Source: Enoplolaimus lenunculus | Lineage: Eukaryota; Nematoda; Enoplea; Enoplida; Thoracostomopsidae | Reading direction: 5' to 3' | NCBI GenBank assembly: GCA_030248215.1 | Contig: JASANG010002785.1 | Coordinates: 62,001 to 126,000 of the forward strand | DNA: 64,000 nucleotides | Part shown: one piece after another, positions 51,400 to 63,430 of the stretch | Layout: every line of letters begins with the position of its first letter | Numbering within the stretch: the stretch's first letter is position 1 | Notes under the pieces: generated by a model | Databases searched by the model: none | What the model was told of the DNA's origin: nothing | The model's input: only the letters and a program-made list of their open reading frames with translations | Program-made: the position numbers and the translations under genes

Positions 51400-51566
51400 C
51401 TGATTATCATCTTTAAACAAGTGAATGTTGAGATTTGAAATTCAGCACATTTTTCGCATTTCATTGTACCAGTAGTGAAATCTACAACTGCACCTGTTCG
51501 TCAGTTTGACAACATATAGTTGTTATAACTGGTGATATGTGCTATACGCATCTTAGCATATGGGTA
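51400..51566. mobile_element. TATTCTCAAATG MITE, worn copy
   Basis: AAATTCAGCACATTTTTCGCAT and ATATGTGCTATACGCATCTT match the interior and right end of the family seen at 15244 and 42271. Confidence 0.5.
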
Positions 51567-52298
51567 TAATTTTGAAATGCTTACAAAAGTTTATAAAATC
51601 ATCTCTGTAGTGCGGATTTGATGAAACAGTAAAATTAATTCAAAATCCCCTACAAACACCTTCCGGTAGTATCTTGTGAACCCAGCGCTAAGAACGCACG
51701 TCATAAACTTTAATGTGGGCCAATCTATTTTGCCATAAAAAGTGACATTAGAAATCAAACAATACAGCATTGAAAATGGTTGATTTTTTTTTCTGAAAAT
51801 CTGGCAAAATTTCTCACAAACCAAATTTACGTAACAACAAATATGTATAGAAAATTGGAAAAGAAACTAAATACAACCGTTGTATAATGAAACGAAAGAA
51901 AAAAAGTTTGAAATTTCATACAAAAATAGCGATATTTTTGAAAAAACTTGCAAATTTCTTAAACATCGGCAGTATAATGTGCGTAAAACACTCTACCAGT
52001 ATGGGGGCGGATAGTTCAAACTATAAATGTGCACCCACGAAACGATTGCTAGAGTGACGTTTACAGACTGTCCCCGCCGTGGTTATGCGGGCATTTTCGG
52101 GCTTGTTTTGAGCAAGAAGTTACCGAACACAACTGTAGGTTAAAATATAAATATCGGACTTACCTTGAATTTTTACCTTTGTGCATACATTTTTATGGTA
52201 AGCAGAATTTTGAAAAAAGCAAAAAACTTACCATGAACACTTAACCACCCGGTGAGCGTTTCTGAAAGCGGAAAATAAACATTAAGGTTCCATTGAAG
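51567..52298. other. Intergenic AT-rich DNA, nothing recognised
   Basis: No coding signal, inverted ends or tandem structure noted. Confidence 0.4.
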
Positions 52299-52948
52299 TT
52301 GTTGTTGGTGTTGGTGTTGGTGTAGTAGTAGTTGTTGTTGTTTTTTGTTGTTGTTGTTTGTTTGTTGTTGTTTGTTGTGGTTGTTGTTTTTGTTTGTTGC
52401 TGTTGTTGTTTGTTGTTGTTTGTTGTTGTTGTGGGTGTTGTTGTTGTTGTTGGTGTTGGTGTTGGTGTTGGTGTTGTTGTTGTTTGTTGTTGTTGTTTGT
52501 TGTTGTTTGTCGTTGTTGTTGTTGTTTGTTGTTGTTGTTGGTGTTGTTGTTGTTGGTGTTGGTGTTGTTGTTTGTTGTTGTTGTTGTTTGTTGTTGTTTG
52601 TTGTTGTTTGTTGTTGTTGTTGTTGTTGTTGTTTGTTGTTGTTTGTTGTTGTTGTTTGTTGTTTGTTGTTGTTGTTGTTTGTTGTTGTTGTTGTTGTTGT
52701 TTGTTGTTGTTTGTTGTTGTTGTTTGTTGTTTGTTGTTGTTGTTGTTGTTTCTTTGTTGTTGTTGTTGTTGTTGTTTGTTGTTGTTGTTTGTTGTTGTTG
52801 CTGTTGTTGCTTGTTGTTGTTGTTTGTTGTTGTTTGTTGTTGTTGTTTGTTGTTGTTGTTGTTTTTGTTGTTTGTCGTTGTTGTTTGTTGGTGGTGGTGG
52901 TGGTGGTGGTGGTGTTGTTGTTATTGTTGCTGTTGTTGTTGTTGTTTG
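52299..52948 (+). repeat. 650-bp TTG/TTTG microsatellite with GGTGTT tracts
   Basis: Imperfect GTT repeats broken by TTTG units at irregular 10-20 bp spacing, with GGTGTTGGTGTT blocks near 52315, 52450 and 52550 and a pure GGT run at 52888-52912. All long open frames through it are artefacts of the 3-bp period. Confidence 0.97.
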
Positions 52949-53273
52949 AGGTTCCAAGTGGCAAATCTAGTGTTTTCCAGTACGGCAGGATACTTTTTAT
53001 GTTTCGAAGTTTTACCGTTTTTTGAAGCGCGTTTTTAGCAAAAATTTACTTGACAAATTATAATGGTTGGCTATTATTTTGCCAAATGTGTAAAAGTTTT
53101 GAATTTGGTATGCAACCTGCGGCTGTTACCTCTTTTTGGCTTCGAAACCATTGCAAAATTTTCAGCACAGCTGGGTCTGTTGAAGCATCGGCAATTGACG
53201 ACCCCCCAACCACGAATCGTTAGTAGATGTACCAGGTTCTGTAACCTTTTTTTTTCTACGGGAGGTAAAGTCA

Positions 53274-53442
53274 AGCCCATAGCCAGCTCACTTTGCTTGG
53301 GGGGAGGGTATGTAAAAATGTTTCAGGAGGAGCATTCAAGGGTTTTTAATGACTTGCAAGCAAGGTTTCAAATTTTCTAGAGACGCCAAAATATTTCCAG
53401 GGGGGCTGATCTTCCCCTGCCCGCCACCTTGGCTACGGGTCC
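53274..53442. mobile_element. CCGTAGCCA MITE, reverse orientation
   Basis: Starts CCCATAGCCAGCTCACTTTG and ends TTGGCTACGGG; interior GACTTGCAAGCAAGGTTTCA. Confidence 0.7.
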
Positions 53443-53827
53443 GGGTAAACTAATTATTTGCTATCATACAATTGTTTTGATGTTTTACCATTTTGGTTCG
53501 TTAAGCCTAATATGACAGGTCAAAAGACAAAAATAGTAGGAAAGCGAAAATAGCTGATAAAATTTTGAATTTTAAACATCAAATAGTTCCCAAAATAACA
53601 ACTTTAGTGGCTTTAAACATCCACACAGACCAAAACACTGCATAGATATTGTGGCGTTTAAATCTGTTTCGTAGGAGTTACACTGAGGTTTGATTTTGTG
53701 GAAATATACTCAAAGACTAAGTTAACCAGCGTAGGTTGACAAAAACGTGGGTCGACAAAGTACGGGCTGAATAGCATTGGGACTGGCAGTAACGTGCGAA
53801 GAGGCAAAATTATTGGTAAAAGGAGAA
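53443..53827. other. Intergenic DNA, nothing recognised
   Basis: AT-rich, no coding signal or repeat structure noted. Confidence 0.4.
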
Positions 53828-54018
53828 GCTTATGGATAGAACAGGGCCGAAACGTTTTCCTGCGCGGCTGTAATACAAAGTAAAGCTTAAGCTTTAGACT
53901 GACCTTTATGCTTAGGCTGAAACTTAGGCATAGGCTTTTATAGTCTCATCTTTACGCTTAGAATTAGGCTTAGGATAAAACTTATACTACAGTTGTGGCC
54001 CTGTTCTATACATGGGCC
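53828..54018 (+). mobile_element. Telomere-repeat TIR element
   Basis: Starts GCTTATGGATAGAACAGGGC (left end worn) and ends CCCTGTTCTATACATGGGCC. The core has few and degenerate TTAGGC units. Flanks AAGGAGAA and AAAGAGGA agree at 6 of 8. Confidence 0.75.
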
Positions 54019-56592
54019 AAAGAGGAAGCTTAGAAACAACATGGACTAACAGCGGTTTTGATGAAACAAAAGTATATAAATAAGTTACAAGAAATAAATA
54101 AAACCAGTGCAAAACAAAAACCCATATTGTAGAATGAATATATATGTATTATATATTATATATATTATATTATATATATATAAATATATATATGTGTGTG
54201 AATACATAAGTCCCGGAAAAGGCAAACACTTACACAAATCAGAATTGGTCGTATCACCTCTGTCACCCCAATGTATCATTGTGAGAAATGATTAAATATT
54301 GTTTTAAAAATTAAACAATTGTCAGTTTCAGATAATTTCTCTTAAAAATTTGAGACAAATTCCATACTCTAATATATTGTAATATAAAAACCTCAACGAA
54401 CCCTGCCTATAATAATTTGGCTTTACACAATAGAGCGTTGTATGGTTAGCCTGGCTAGCGACTAGTAAGTAGTTAAAAAAGCCTAAACACTAAAACTAGA
54501 AGCAATCACTGTATCCGGGGGGTCCACGTGACGCTGTGCGTGTACACCTCGCGGAAATAATTTTGGTCCAGTTTTGTACATTGATATTTCAAAATTTTTG
54601 CTAAAACAACCCCCTTTAAAAGTTTTCGGCATATTATGATGGACTTGCTGTTAGCCGATTCCCATAGCTAGTTCAACGTGCTATATCGGGGGCAAACAAC
54701 AATATTTTAGGAGGGGTGTTTGGTCAACCAATTATATTTGCAGGAACATTCTGGGTAGTTTACATTAATTAAAAATTTAGCTGAAATTTTATGACAGGAA
54801 ACAACTTTTCCGTATGGCTGCTGAGTTCCGCCTTGCCTTGTTCTGGTTTACGGGACCGTATGGATCGGGTATGAACGAACCTAATTTCAAATGAATGTTC
54901 CGTATTTCAACTCAACACGTATCACTGACTGAATTAAAATTCGCTAAACAAATAAATATTTGAAGACCAAAACGTAATTAATTGGCATACAGAGCTATCG
55001 CTTACGTCAAAGTGCCTCTAACAGACACAAGCCTATTGTAAATTGGGTAAATTCTGTGTAGAAAAGAATGTACCAAGCGCGTGTTGCTCACACCAACTGA
55101 GTATTCTCGTCACCCAACCTCGTTATATTGCATTAAGGCAACATTCCAACCGGAATGAAATTTAGTCCCAATCGGAATTGGAATGGGAATTGAAGTTTTT
55201 TAATGTCGGAACCGGAATCGGAATTCAATTGTAATTTTGATACTCACTTGATTGTTTGGAAAACATTTTGGAAACGTAAACGTTAAACGCTTTATTTGTA
55301 ACGATTAACTTCAAGTGCAAAGCATATGTGACCTTACAAAATGTAGGACATCAAAGTCTTTGCTAACAAATTTATATATTAAACCTGGAATTCCCCACAT
55401 ACGTAGTTTGGACAACTTTCCAGCATTACTTTGCTTGCAACGAATTCTTTGACCATAAACATGATTTTCTATGAAAAGCAAATCTGCATGCAAATTTTTG
55501 TATAACTTTTGTGCATTGCGCACACCGGCTGATTAGTTAACTAATATTTCAGAGACATCTTGTAACTAATCACTATAGGTTGTCCTTAGGGTTCGCACCC
55601 TCAAAACTAATCTTTAAGCCGTTTAGCAATGGCGAATCCAGTATATTTGGGGCTAGGAATGCGAGGCTATCCCAGCGGTCATTTTCACCGAGTTTGTATA
55701 ATTTGAAACCAAACATTCGAGTTTTCATTTCTCGTTAAGGCCGTCTAAATTTTTACGGCCTGTGGACCGGGCCGAATTTTGGCCAACAGAAGAGGAACAG
55801 CGATGGGAACCCGAAATATAGGCAGGCTTATAGGCGTATGACAATATCGGGATTTTGTGACTCTCAAAACGTGATATCACACGCTGCAAAGGTATTTTGT
55901 ACTTCTCCGAACTTCAGGTGTCTTACATTGAAGTCCTGTTTTCGACATACCTTCAGTTTAGTACCATTAGTGCCAAATATAGTGAGGTAATTTCGCGAAC
56001 GAAGCGATCGACAAGGCATGCTTCAAATCAAACTCAAACTGCAGATGTTTCGTAGTATCAGTTTGACCAAATTAAATTTGCGATACTTTTTCAATATCAT
56101 CAAGGGTATGGCCGCGTTAACCTCTTGTCCCGGCTACGACCCTGGTTCAGAGCAGTTTTTACGAATATTTGACGAGAATACCCGATGGATGAGATTAAAA
56201 ACCAATTTAATTTCTAACAAGCAGCCCCAGAAAGGGTCAAAGAGACGGGACACGCACACCGTCCAATCTTTAAAATCAGTATGATTCATGATCACTGAAC
56301 TCAAATTAGTAAAAAATGCAATCATATTCCTAAATTTAAACAAATTTAAAAGCCGAAACAACGCTGACAGACAAGACGAATCCCTTAATTTTTGATACAA
56401 TCGGCTAATTTCAAACAAAATGTTGTTCTTTTATAATGTTGAAATTTGCGTAGAACGTGGGCGCAAATGAAACTTCTTCCTTCCTGGAAAACTAAAAATT
56501 CCCAGCTGTTTCGCTACATTTTAGGGTCTTTTTTGTTTTCAAAATCAAGTTTAAACGAAATTTTTATCAACAAGAACAACGTAGCCAGGGTT
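54019..56592. other. Intergenic AT-rich DNA, no gene recognised
   Basis: Contains a short TATATTA-rich tract at 54137-54200. GGAATTGGAATGGGAATTG and CGGAACCGGAATCGGAATTC (55140-55235) make a small GGAAT-type tandem repeat. No convincing open frame, splice pair or inverted-repeat element. Confidence 0.4.
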
Positions 56593-56786
56593 CGCCAATG
56601 TATAGAACATGGCCGTAACAGTAGTATAAGCATATTCCTAAACCTAATCCTAAACCTAATCGTAACAATGAGCTTACGCCTAAGTCAAAACCTAAAACCT
56701 AAACCTAAGCAAAAAACAGTCTAAATCCTAAGCTTATCCTGTTGCAGTCCGGCCGAAAAACGTTCGGCCCCTGATCTTCACATGGA
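56593..56786 (-). mobile_element. Telomere-repeat TIR element
   Basis: Starts GGTTCGCCAATGTATAGAAC and ends CGGCCCCTGATCTTCACATG. The core is CCTAAACC/CCTAATCC, a degenerate telomere unit. Confidence 0.75.
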
Positions 56787-57130
56787 TTCAAAAATTTCAT
56801 TTCAGGACAGAACAAATTTGCAAGTAAAACTGACATTTTCACACGCGAGCGGCGCGCAGGACAGGAAATTTTTTGACCGCTAGGACGTGTAAGGTTTCGA
56901 ATCTTGACGGGAGTGCCTACTTGTTTATCATCCCTCAGAGAATTTCGGCCGGCTGTTATATCACCTATACTGCCCACGGTACACGATTGTCGTCACCGTT
57001 TGACAATCAATTGTAGTGAACGAGATAGTACGCTCATTACGAGTCGGTCCTATTTCAAAGGACTCGATAGTAATATTGGTTTCATTCATAAAAAATTGCT
57101 CAAAATGCACCCACGTACTATAACAATCTG

Positions 57131-57309
57131 GGCCTATGTTACTTTAAGGGGCGTCCACGTTTCTGGTGGGTCTATAAAAGAGTAGGTTTAGAGTCTAGAT
57201 TACATTTTACTGTATAGGCTTAGGCTTAGGAACACATTCTTGCAACGCTTAGGCTTAGGCTTAGGAATACGCTTAATCTACTGTTACGCCCCTTAACGTA
57301 ACATAGGCC
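57131..57309 (+). mobile_element. GGCCCATGTTAC-type element with TTAGGC core, copy 3
   Basis: Starts GGCCTATGTTACTTTAAGGG and ends CCCCTTAACGTAACATAGG plus CC. Flanks ACAATCTG and AGAGTCTG agree at 6 of 8. Interior CTTGCAACGCTTAGGC as in the other copies. Confidence 0.85.
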
Positions 57310-57751
57310 AGAGTCTGAATGAATCTGCCTAATGATGTAAATTCATTGACAAAATGATACAGAAAACAGTTTGAGTTGTAAATTTTTTGCCTCGTTCATT
57401 CATAAATGAATACTATCGTTTGAACGACGTCACTTCGTACAAAAGTTTACGTTGAATTTTATGAATGAATAAAGACTCAATTGGCAGATCCATGGGGGGT
57501 CCACCGCAGATCCAAGGGGGTCCACCGCAGATTCATGTCTCGTACCAGGAAGTAAAACCAAAATATTCTCCATCAAAGATGAGCTGGTAAAAAATTGGGT
57601 TTTGAACCCCTTTGAAAATATTTTTCAATCTGTCGTTGAAATCTCGTCGAGTTGAAAACATTTCAATGAATAAAACAGTATTGCTCAAAAACGTCACTGT
57701 CAACACTGTTCAGTAGCGTAGCCAGCACAACATTTCGTAAGGGCGCATTAA

Positions 57752-58018
57752 CCCTTTCTCGCATGAATATTTGCAATTTCACATGAGATGTATTAATTTC
57801 AAGGTGAGATTCGATCCCCAGTCTCCCGGTGTGGGAGGCGTTTACGATGACCATTGAGCTATAGGAGCTTAACGCTCGAACCCGAGGCGGCTCTCACGTT
57901 TTGTGGAGATTTTACACTGTGCATATTTGTTATAAATGTTAAACACTGCTCATAGTGTGTGCATTGCTTGTACATTATTGTATTTAGTTGCTCATAGTAT
58001 ACTCTATGAGTGAAAGGG
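57752..58018 (-). mobile_element. TTAA-type (piggyBac-like) MITE with tRNA-Gly-like module, copy 3
   Basis: Left flank TTAA (57748-57751), then CCCTTTCTCGCATGAATATT; right end ACTCTATGAGTGAAAGGG followed by TATAA. In reverse orientation it has CTCCTATAGCTCAATGG, CGCCTCCCACACC and GGGGATCGAATCTC, so the tRNA-like block and the CTCCCAC anticodon region are conserved although the rest has diverged. Confidence 0.8.
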
Positions 58019-58435
58019 TATAAGCTTAATACTTAAATGTTGTTTACGTACGAACGCCGCCTGTCGGAAAATAATCCTGCGACCAGCGGTTCCTGATTTT
58101 ACAGGTCATTCTAAAGCCTGTAGAAGTGCCAATTTTCTGGACTCTTCAAAAATTTAGGGAAATAATGCGAAGTTTTTATATTTCATTACGAATATGAACG
58201 AACGTTTTATTGTTTATGTTGTTGTTTTTTTGCTATTTTTTGTTGTTATTGTTATTATTGATGTCATGCGACGCTGCTGGCTAATGCTGATGTTATCAAA
58301 GATCTTGTGACAAAAATTATGTAACTCAAAAATATTCCTAATTTAAGCAAGTTTAACTGTGTTGTTTTGCTTCAAATTTCGTTGATATTTTGCATGTTCC
58401 AGGCTTAAATTTTAGACAAGTTTACGCTATCAGGC
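58019..58435. other. Intergenic DNA, nothing recognised
   Basis: AT-rich, with a short TTGTTGTT-rich stretch near 58215-58260. No coding signal. Confidence 0.4.
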
Positions 58436-58570
58436 CTGTAGCTAGCTCACCTTGCTAGAGTGGGTTAAAAATTTTCAGAAGCGACATACAAGCGTTTTCG
58501 TTGACTTAGAACAAAGGTTGAAAGTTTGTTAGAGGAGGGAGCGAAATTTTGCAGTTTGAAAATGCTGTCG
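58436..58570. mobile_element. CCGTAGCCA MITE, reverse, truncated
   Basis: GGCCTGTAGCTAGCTCACCTTGCTA at the left (shown here in part) and ACAAAGGTTGAAAGTTTG inside; the distal end is lost. Confidence 0.55.
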
Positions 58571-58830
58571 CACCCTGTAGCAGGGGCGTCTGGTTCCAGG
58601 CTGCGGTTAGCGGCATAGTATCTATATGATCTCTGGGAACTTAATAGCGGCCCCTAAGTCCATTTGGGGATACATCGCAATTGTGTGTGCGAGGTGCCTA
58701 GAGTCAGTCATTTATCCACCGGGATCCGCATTTTAAAACCCTGGATTACGCCCCTGCCAACCAAATCTCAGCCGATGCTCCTCAATGTGGACAGAATAAT
58801 CTGCCATGCTGTACTAATTTCCTCATATTT

Positions 58831-59049
58831 GGACCCGTGTAAAAATCAGGGGTGGAACGTTTTTCTATGGGACTGCAACAGAGTAGAAGCATAAAGCTTG
58901 TGACTAATTTTTTTGGCATAAACTTAGGCTTAGGGTTAGTATTACGCTTAGGTTTAGACTTAAGCCTAGGCTTAAGCATAGGTTTAGGCTTAGGCTTAGG
59001 TTTAGAAATATACTTATGCTACGGTTACGGCCCTGTTCTACAAATTGGC
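58831..59049 (+). mobile_element. Telomere-repeat TIR element
   Basis: Starts GGACCCGTGTAAAAATCAGG and ends CGGCCCTGTTCTACAAATTG plus GC. The core has TTAGGC and TTAGGT units in two tracts. Confidence 0.8.
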
Positions 59050-59220
59050 TCATATTTGCAAGATTGTAAACATTTCATCGTGCAACAATTTTCGTGGGGA
59101 AGGTGTTGAAATTCTTTGCCACATGACATTTCAGAAAACAAGGTAAGCTAAAAACGCAACGCGTCCTTGGTACATTCTTTTCTATGAATACTCGAATCTA
59201 ATGATGTTGGTTTGAATGCG

Positions 59221-59465
59221 TACTGTAAATTTCAGTGAGTTGATTTTAGTTCAGAATGAGTTAAATCCGCTCACAGGTTTAAGTTTTGAATTAGCTCTTT
59301 CAGAACTCAAATATCTGAATTGATAGAACTCATTCTGAGCTGATTAATCAACTAACCCAAAATTACTCAGAGTGAGTTAATGTTTACTGTTATTAACTTA
59401 GAAACAGCCAGACATAACCAATTCTTGGTCTCAGTTGATTAATCAAGTCATCCGAATTGACTGTG
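59221..59465. mobile_element. TACACTGTAAATTTCA MITE, copy 2
   Basis: Starts TACTGTAAATTTCAGTGAGT and is filled with GAGTTGATT/GAGTTAA variants; the right end is worn. Confidence 0.6.
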
Positions 59466-61039
59466 TGTCAATTTTCTGACGGGGGTAACATTGTATGGAA
59501 CCTTATCATTTTATCGCAAAAAAATTTTGACGGGAAGGTGTATGCCCCCCAACCCCCCTGAATCCACTAGTGATTAACTCTTATTTTATAATTTGCATTT
59601 GTTAACATTGTGAAATGAATCGTTGACGCAAACCGAAGTTTTCGTCTGCTGATCCACTTCAAAAGTTTACTGGTGTACGCATGTTATTGTGGAAGTTGCA
59701 TTTGAAAATAGCGTCATTTGAGCATATTTCTGCTAGCAACCATTCCAAACGTCTTGTTGGCAAACCCAATTAATATGCGATCAGCATTTGAAAACCTATT
59801 AGCCTAAATCTAAGCGCACGCCTAAGCCTAAACGTAAACAAACGCAACATCGGAACAAAAAAATAGATATTTTGAATTTTAATATTACATAATCACTATA
59901 AAGCGACAGCCAGTTTAGTTGAAATTTCAACATAAACACAAGCACAAAGTGCAGTTTGGAAATTTACTCGCTAAAGTTTCATTGAATTCAACTCAACTGT
60001 GAAAAGCGGCACAACTTCAAAAGTGATTGTTTGACGATGCTGTTTCAGCTGTAAATTGTACTTCGACACGTGCTTGAAAGCAAAAATTTGAACGCTAGCA
60101 AAGTTGTGTCATGCTGAACTCACAATCGCTATTACATGAAACTCGTAAATCGGTCTCTATGTTTCAGTGGCGTACCGAGAAATTTGGATTGGGAAGGGCC
60201 GCATCCTGCCAGGGTCGTGCCTTTGGGTTTCAGCCAAAAGTCAAATTGGATCCCTTTAAATTTTTGGCGTGATATATGAGATTGGTCACGCTTTCCTAGT
60301 CGGCTCCGAGACCAATTTCAGAGGTTTCTTTTAGGTACCCTCAATCTTTAGCGGGCTGGGCAGCTGGGCCAAACCAAATTGTTCGTTACGTAAACATGAT
60401 TTGACGAAAATATCACAATCGAAGCGAGCAAAAACCTTTACACTATTACCTTTAACTCTAGTACAGAACTTCAGTGCAGGGTCTTTGTTGGCGTACTTTT
60501 GTCTTAGAGTTTAAACAGAGTGTAGGAAATCTGGTAGCCAGGATTTGGGTCAGTTTTGAAGAATTCGGCGAGCGAAGCGAGCGAGACGCTATACATTATT
60601 TCAGTATTAAATCCCTTTGTAAGAGTCTCAAAACGTTTCTTTATTCATTAACTGCTTGGTCTAACTCGCCAAACCAGGACACCCCCGTCAAGCAATTATG
60701 TAACTGTGACGCTTTGCTCAATTTTATTTTTGTTTAGCTTTGTGCTGATTAGGTTAAGAAATTAGACGATGAAGTTTTCCTTTGAACAGCGCCAAAGGCA
60801 AAATATTTTAAAATTGAACAATTAACACCCTCGCGAGCGAAGCGAGCGAGAAGCTAGACGTAATTTTTGTATCTAATGTAAATTATGGCACACGAACTGA
60901 TCCCGATTGGGGGGAACCACGGCCACCCCCGGCCCCCTTGTCGGTATGCCCCTGCTATATTAAGTAAACATGTAATATAAACATTTTTAACCTAAACAGT
61001 AACCCTAATCTTAAGAGTGAATCTAAGTCCAAGATTAAA
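59466..61039. other. Intergenic DNA, no gene recognised
   Basis: Two short GCGAGCGAAGCGAGCGAG motifs (about 60568 and 60832) recur, with a related CGCTTCGCTCGCGAGG at 49960. Otherwise AT-rich without coding signal. Confidence 0.4.
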
Positions 61040-61340
61040 ATATTAATATTATTTATTTTAATTGAAAATTGAGTGTAAAAATTGGAAGGGGTTTTTTTTA
61101 AATAAAGGGGAAAAATATAAATAAAAATAAAAAAAAAAAAAAATAAATAAAAATAAAAAAAAAAAAATGGGGGCGCCGCCAAAAAGGGGGGGGGGCGAAA
61201 AAAAAAACATATTAAAACCCTCCCTAGTGACCCAAATAAAAGGGGGTCCCCATTTTGAGTCCCAATATAATTTTTGTCGAGATGCTGTTGGGGGGCCACG
61301 GCCGGGGTGCCCCCCCGTGGATCCACCATTGATAAATATA
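61040..61340. repeat. Poly-A/AAAT tract followed by G-rich block resembling a CCCGAATAAGAGGGG MITE
   Basis: AAATAAATAAAAAT-type sequence (61100-61166), then G-runs, then GTGACCCAAATAAAAGGGGG and CCCCATTTTGAGTCCCAAT, which match the end of the ~410-bp MITE family. Probably a fragment. Confidence 0.45.
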
Positions 61341-61841
61341 TATATATACTTGGGAAAATTTGGTATTGCTTTACATTTCTCACCAATATAACAAGCAACA
61401 AGAACAAAATCAATCAACATATTTGGTTAGTAAAGCAATGCAATTTTACAATTTAAGCAACTGAATAGGAACCTGCACCAAATCTAGCGAAATCCCAAAT
61501 CGTCAATCCTTCAATTATTCTGGATCCGGTTGCCGTACTGGCCTTTAAGCATAAGCTTTAACTTGGGCATAACAGATCAACGGACGTCCGCATTAAGGAC
61601 ACTGAGAGACTGGAACCTATCCAGCTGCAACAACGAGGCAACATTTTGGGATACATTTTCGTCCGAAATTTGTGAACAAACGAATGCAAGGATCTTTTAA
61701 GGTGCATAGGCTTCCGAATTTCCTATAAGTCGGACACTTTTGTTTCACCTTTCTGTAGTGAAAACGTGGCTACGCTCTTGATACCTGTCCCACATTAGGA
61801 TGGGCAGAATATTTGCTGGGTAATCGTAATTGTCGGTCTTG

Positions 61842-62034
61842 TGACAAATGTAAAAATCAGAGGCGTGCAGGGTTTCCGCAGAACTGCAATAGAGCAAGTT
61901 TAAACTGTAGACTTATTTAGTTGCGTAGGCTTTAGGTTTTTGGCTTAGGAAAACAGGCTTATCATTAAGCTTTAGGCTTAGGCTTAGAAGTCTGCTTATA
62001 CTACTGTTCCGGCCCTGTTCTATATATATTGGCG
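61842..62034 (+). mobile_element. Telomere-repeat TIR element, worn
   Basis: Left GACAAATGTAAAAATCAGAG; right CGGCCCTGTTCTATATATAT plus TGGC. Short core with GGCTTAGG units. Confidence 0.65.
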
Positions 62035-62117
62035 AACATTGTTGTTGCCTCTCCAGTTAAATTTTCTACGGACGCACTTGTACCAGTTTCGGGATAGGAT
62101 TAACGGTTTGAACTTAC

Positions 62118-62332
62118 CATATTATGTCAGTCACACGTTACTGTTGGTTTGCGTTGCGCAAAAAATGTCCGAACAGTTTATAACATTTTAACTTTTATTA
62201 ACGGATGCAATAGAGTTACGCGACAACTACATACGGACAAAAACAGTACATTTAAACTTTTGTCAGAAACAGTCGGACTTTTTTTGTGCAACCCAAACCA
62301 ATGGTAACGTGTGACCGACATTATGATATGGA
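62118..62332. mobile_element. MITE with TATTATGTCAGTCACACGTTA ends
   Basis: Left CATATTATGTCAGTCACACG and right, inverted, ATCATAATGTCGGTCACACG, with extended pairing through GTTACTG, TTGGTTTG and TTGCGCAAAAA. Relative of 12148-12419. Confidence 0.75.
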
Positions 62333-62564
62333 TAGGTAACATGATGCTTTAGACACCGGCTTACTCCTTGAAAGACGGTTGTGAACCGATCAAGTGTTCC
62401 AAACCGAACGGATCGGAAAGAAATTTATCAAACCTGAACCATTAATAAATGAAATGACTTACCGTAATCCGAACATGACTGGCAGACAGCTTCATTTCAT
62501 AACAAAGTGAATATTCAAATCCATGAATCAAAATTTGGTCTCAGTGCAGGGCGGTAACCTGACG

Positions 62565-62706
62565 ACAGGCAATGGAAGCTCAGCTCGCACTCTAGGAAGA
62601 CTTTTGGCCATTATTAGCAAATTTTCAACCATGGTTGTGAAATCAAAAACTCTTGTATGCCCGCCTGAAATTTGTTTAGCCTACCATGCAAGGTGAGCTG
62701 GCTACT
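62565..62706. mobile_element. CCGTAGCCA MITE, worn copy
   Basis: TTAGCAAATTTTCAACCATGG inside (cited in part) and AGGTGAGCTGGCTACTACGG at the right. Confidence 0.55.
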
Positions 62707-62855
62707 ACGGACCTGTCTGACTACAGATAACAATTAACGTTTATCCGAATTACTGTCCGTCTTTTCACTTATTCGGATAGCCAATTAAAAATTAGCTATA
62801 AAACAATTTAGCACATTTGACGACGTTTTCAACAAAACTAAATAAGCTAGTTTGC

Positions 62856-63052
62856 ACTCAAAATAATATTTCCGATATGTAAAAAAAAATTTCTTACATT
62901 TAAGAAATATAATTAGCAAAGTGCACTTGAAATGTATTTCTGTTATAACAGAATACTTTTCAAAAAAGTTTTGAAATAAAGTCTGAAAATAAACGTTTTC
63001 CAGTTATTTTTAGAAAAATTCTCTTAAATATCAGAAAAAACATTTCAGATTT
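62856..63052. mobile_element. TACACGCAAAA MITE, worn copy 2
   Basis: Shares CAAAATAATATTTCCG, TTTCTTACATTTAAGAAATA and CAAAAAAGTTTTGAAATAAA with 43593-43842; the right end is lost. Confidence 0.65.
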
Positions 63053-63233
63053 GACACCGCTTGAACGAACTTTTTGCGATTGCCCTCTTAGGCAATGTCC
63101 AATGAGCGACAGAATTCAATAGGTTCACGTATTCGGATTGGCCAGATATTACAAACGGTTCGCTTTTAGGGACCGTAAAAATAAAACTAAGATATATTTT
63201 GAATTTATACTCAAATTTTCCCGTACTTAAACC

Positions 63234-63430
63234 GGCCTATGTATAGAACAGGGTCGGATCGTTTTCCGGCGGGGCTGTAATAGAGTCAGTTTAAGGTTTA
63301 GACTGACGTTTTTGCTTAGGCTTAAACTTAGACTTAGACTTAGGACTAGGCTCATCCTTACGATTAGGCTTAGGTTTAAGCTTAGGCTTAGAAATAGGAT
63401 TATACTACTGTTCTGACCGTGATCTATACA
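63234..63430 (+). mobile_element. Telomere-repeat TIR element
   Basis: Starts GGCCTATGTATAGAACAGGG and ends CTGTTCTGACCGTGATCTAT plus ACAT. Core of degenerate TTAGGC units with TTAGAC variants. Confidence 0.8.

Noticed and set aside
52173-53038. Several long open frames (poly-Asn/Thr/Gln on minus, poly-Val/Cys/Leu on plus)
   Set aside because: They are all readings of the TTG microsatellite, whose 3-bp period removes stops in many frames; no splice or start evidence.
60474-60737. 87-codon open frame near GCGAGCGAAGCGAGCGAG motifs
   Set aside because: No homology, splice sites or codon pattern; ordinary chance length.
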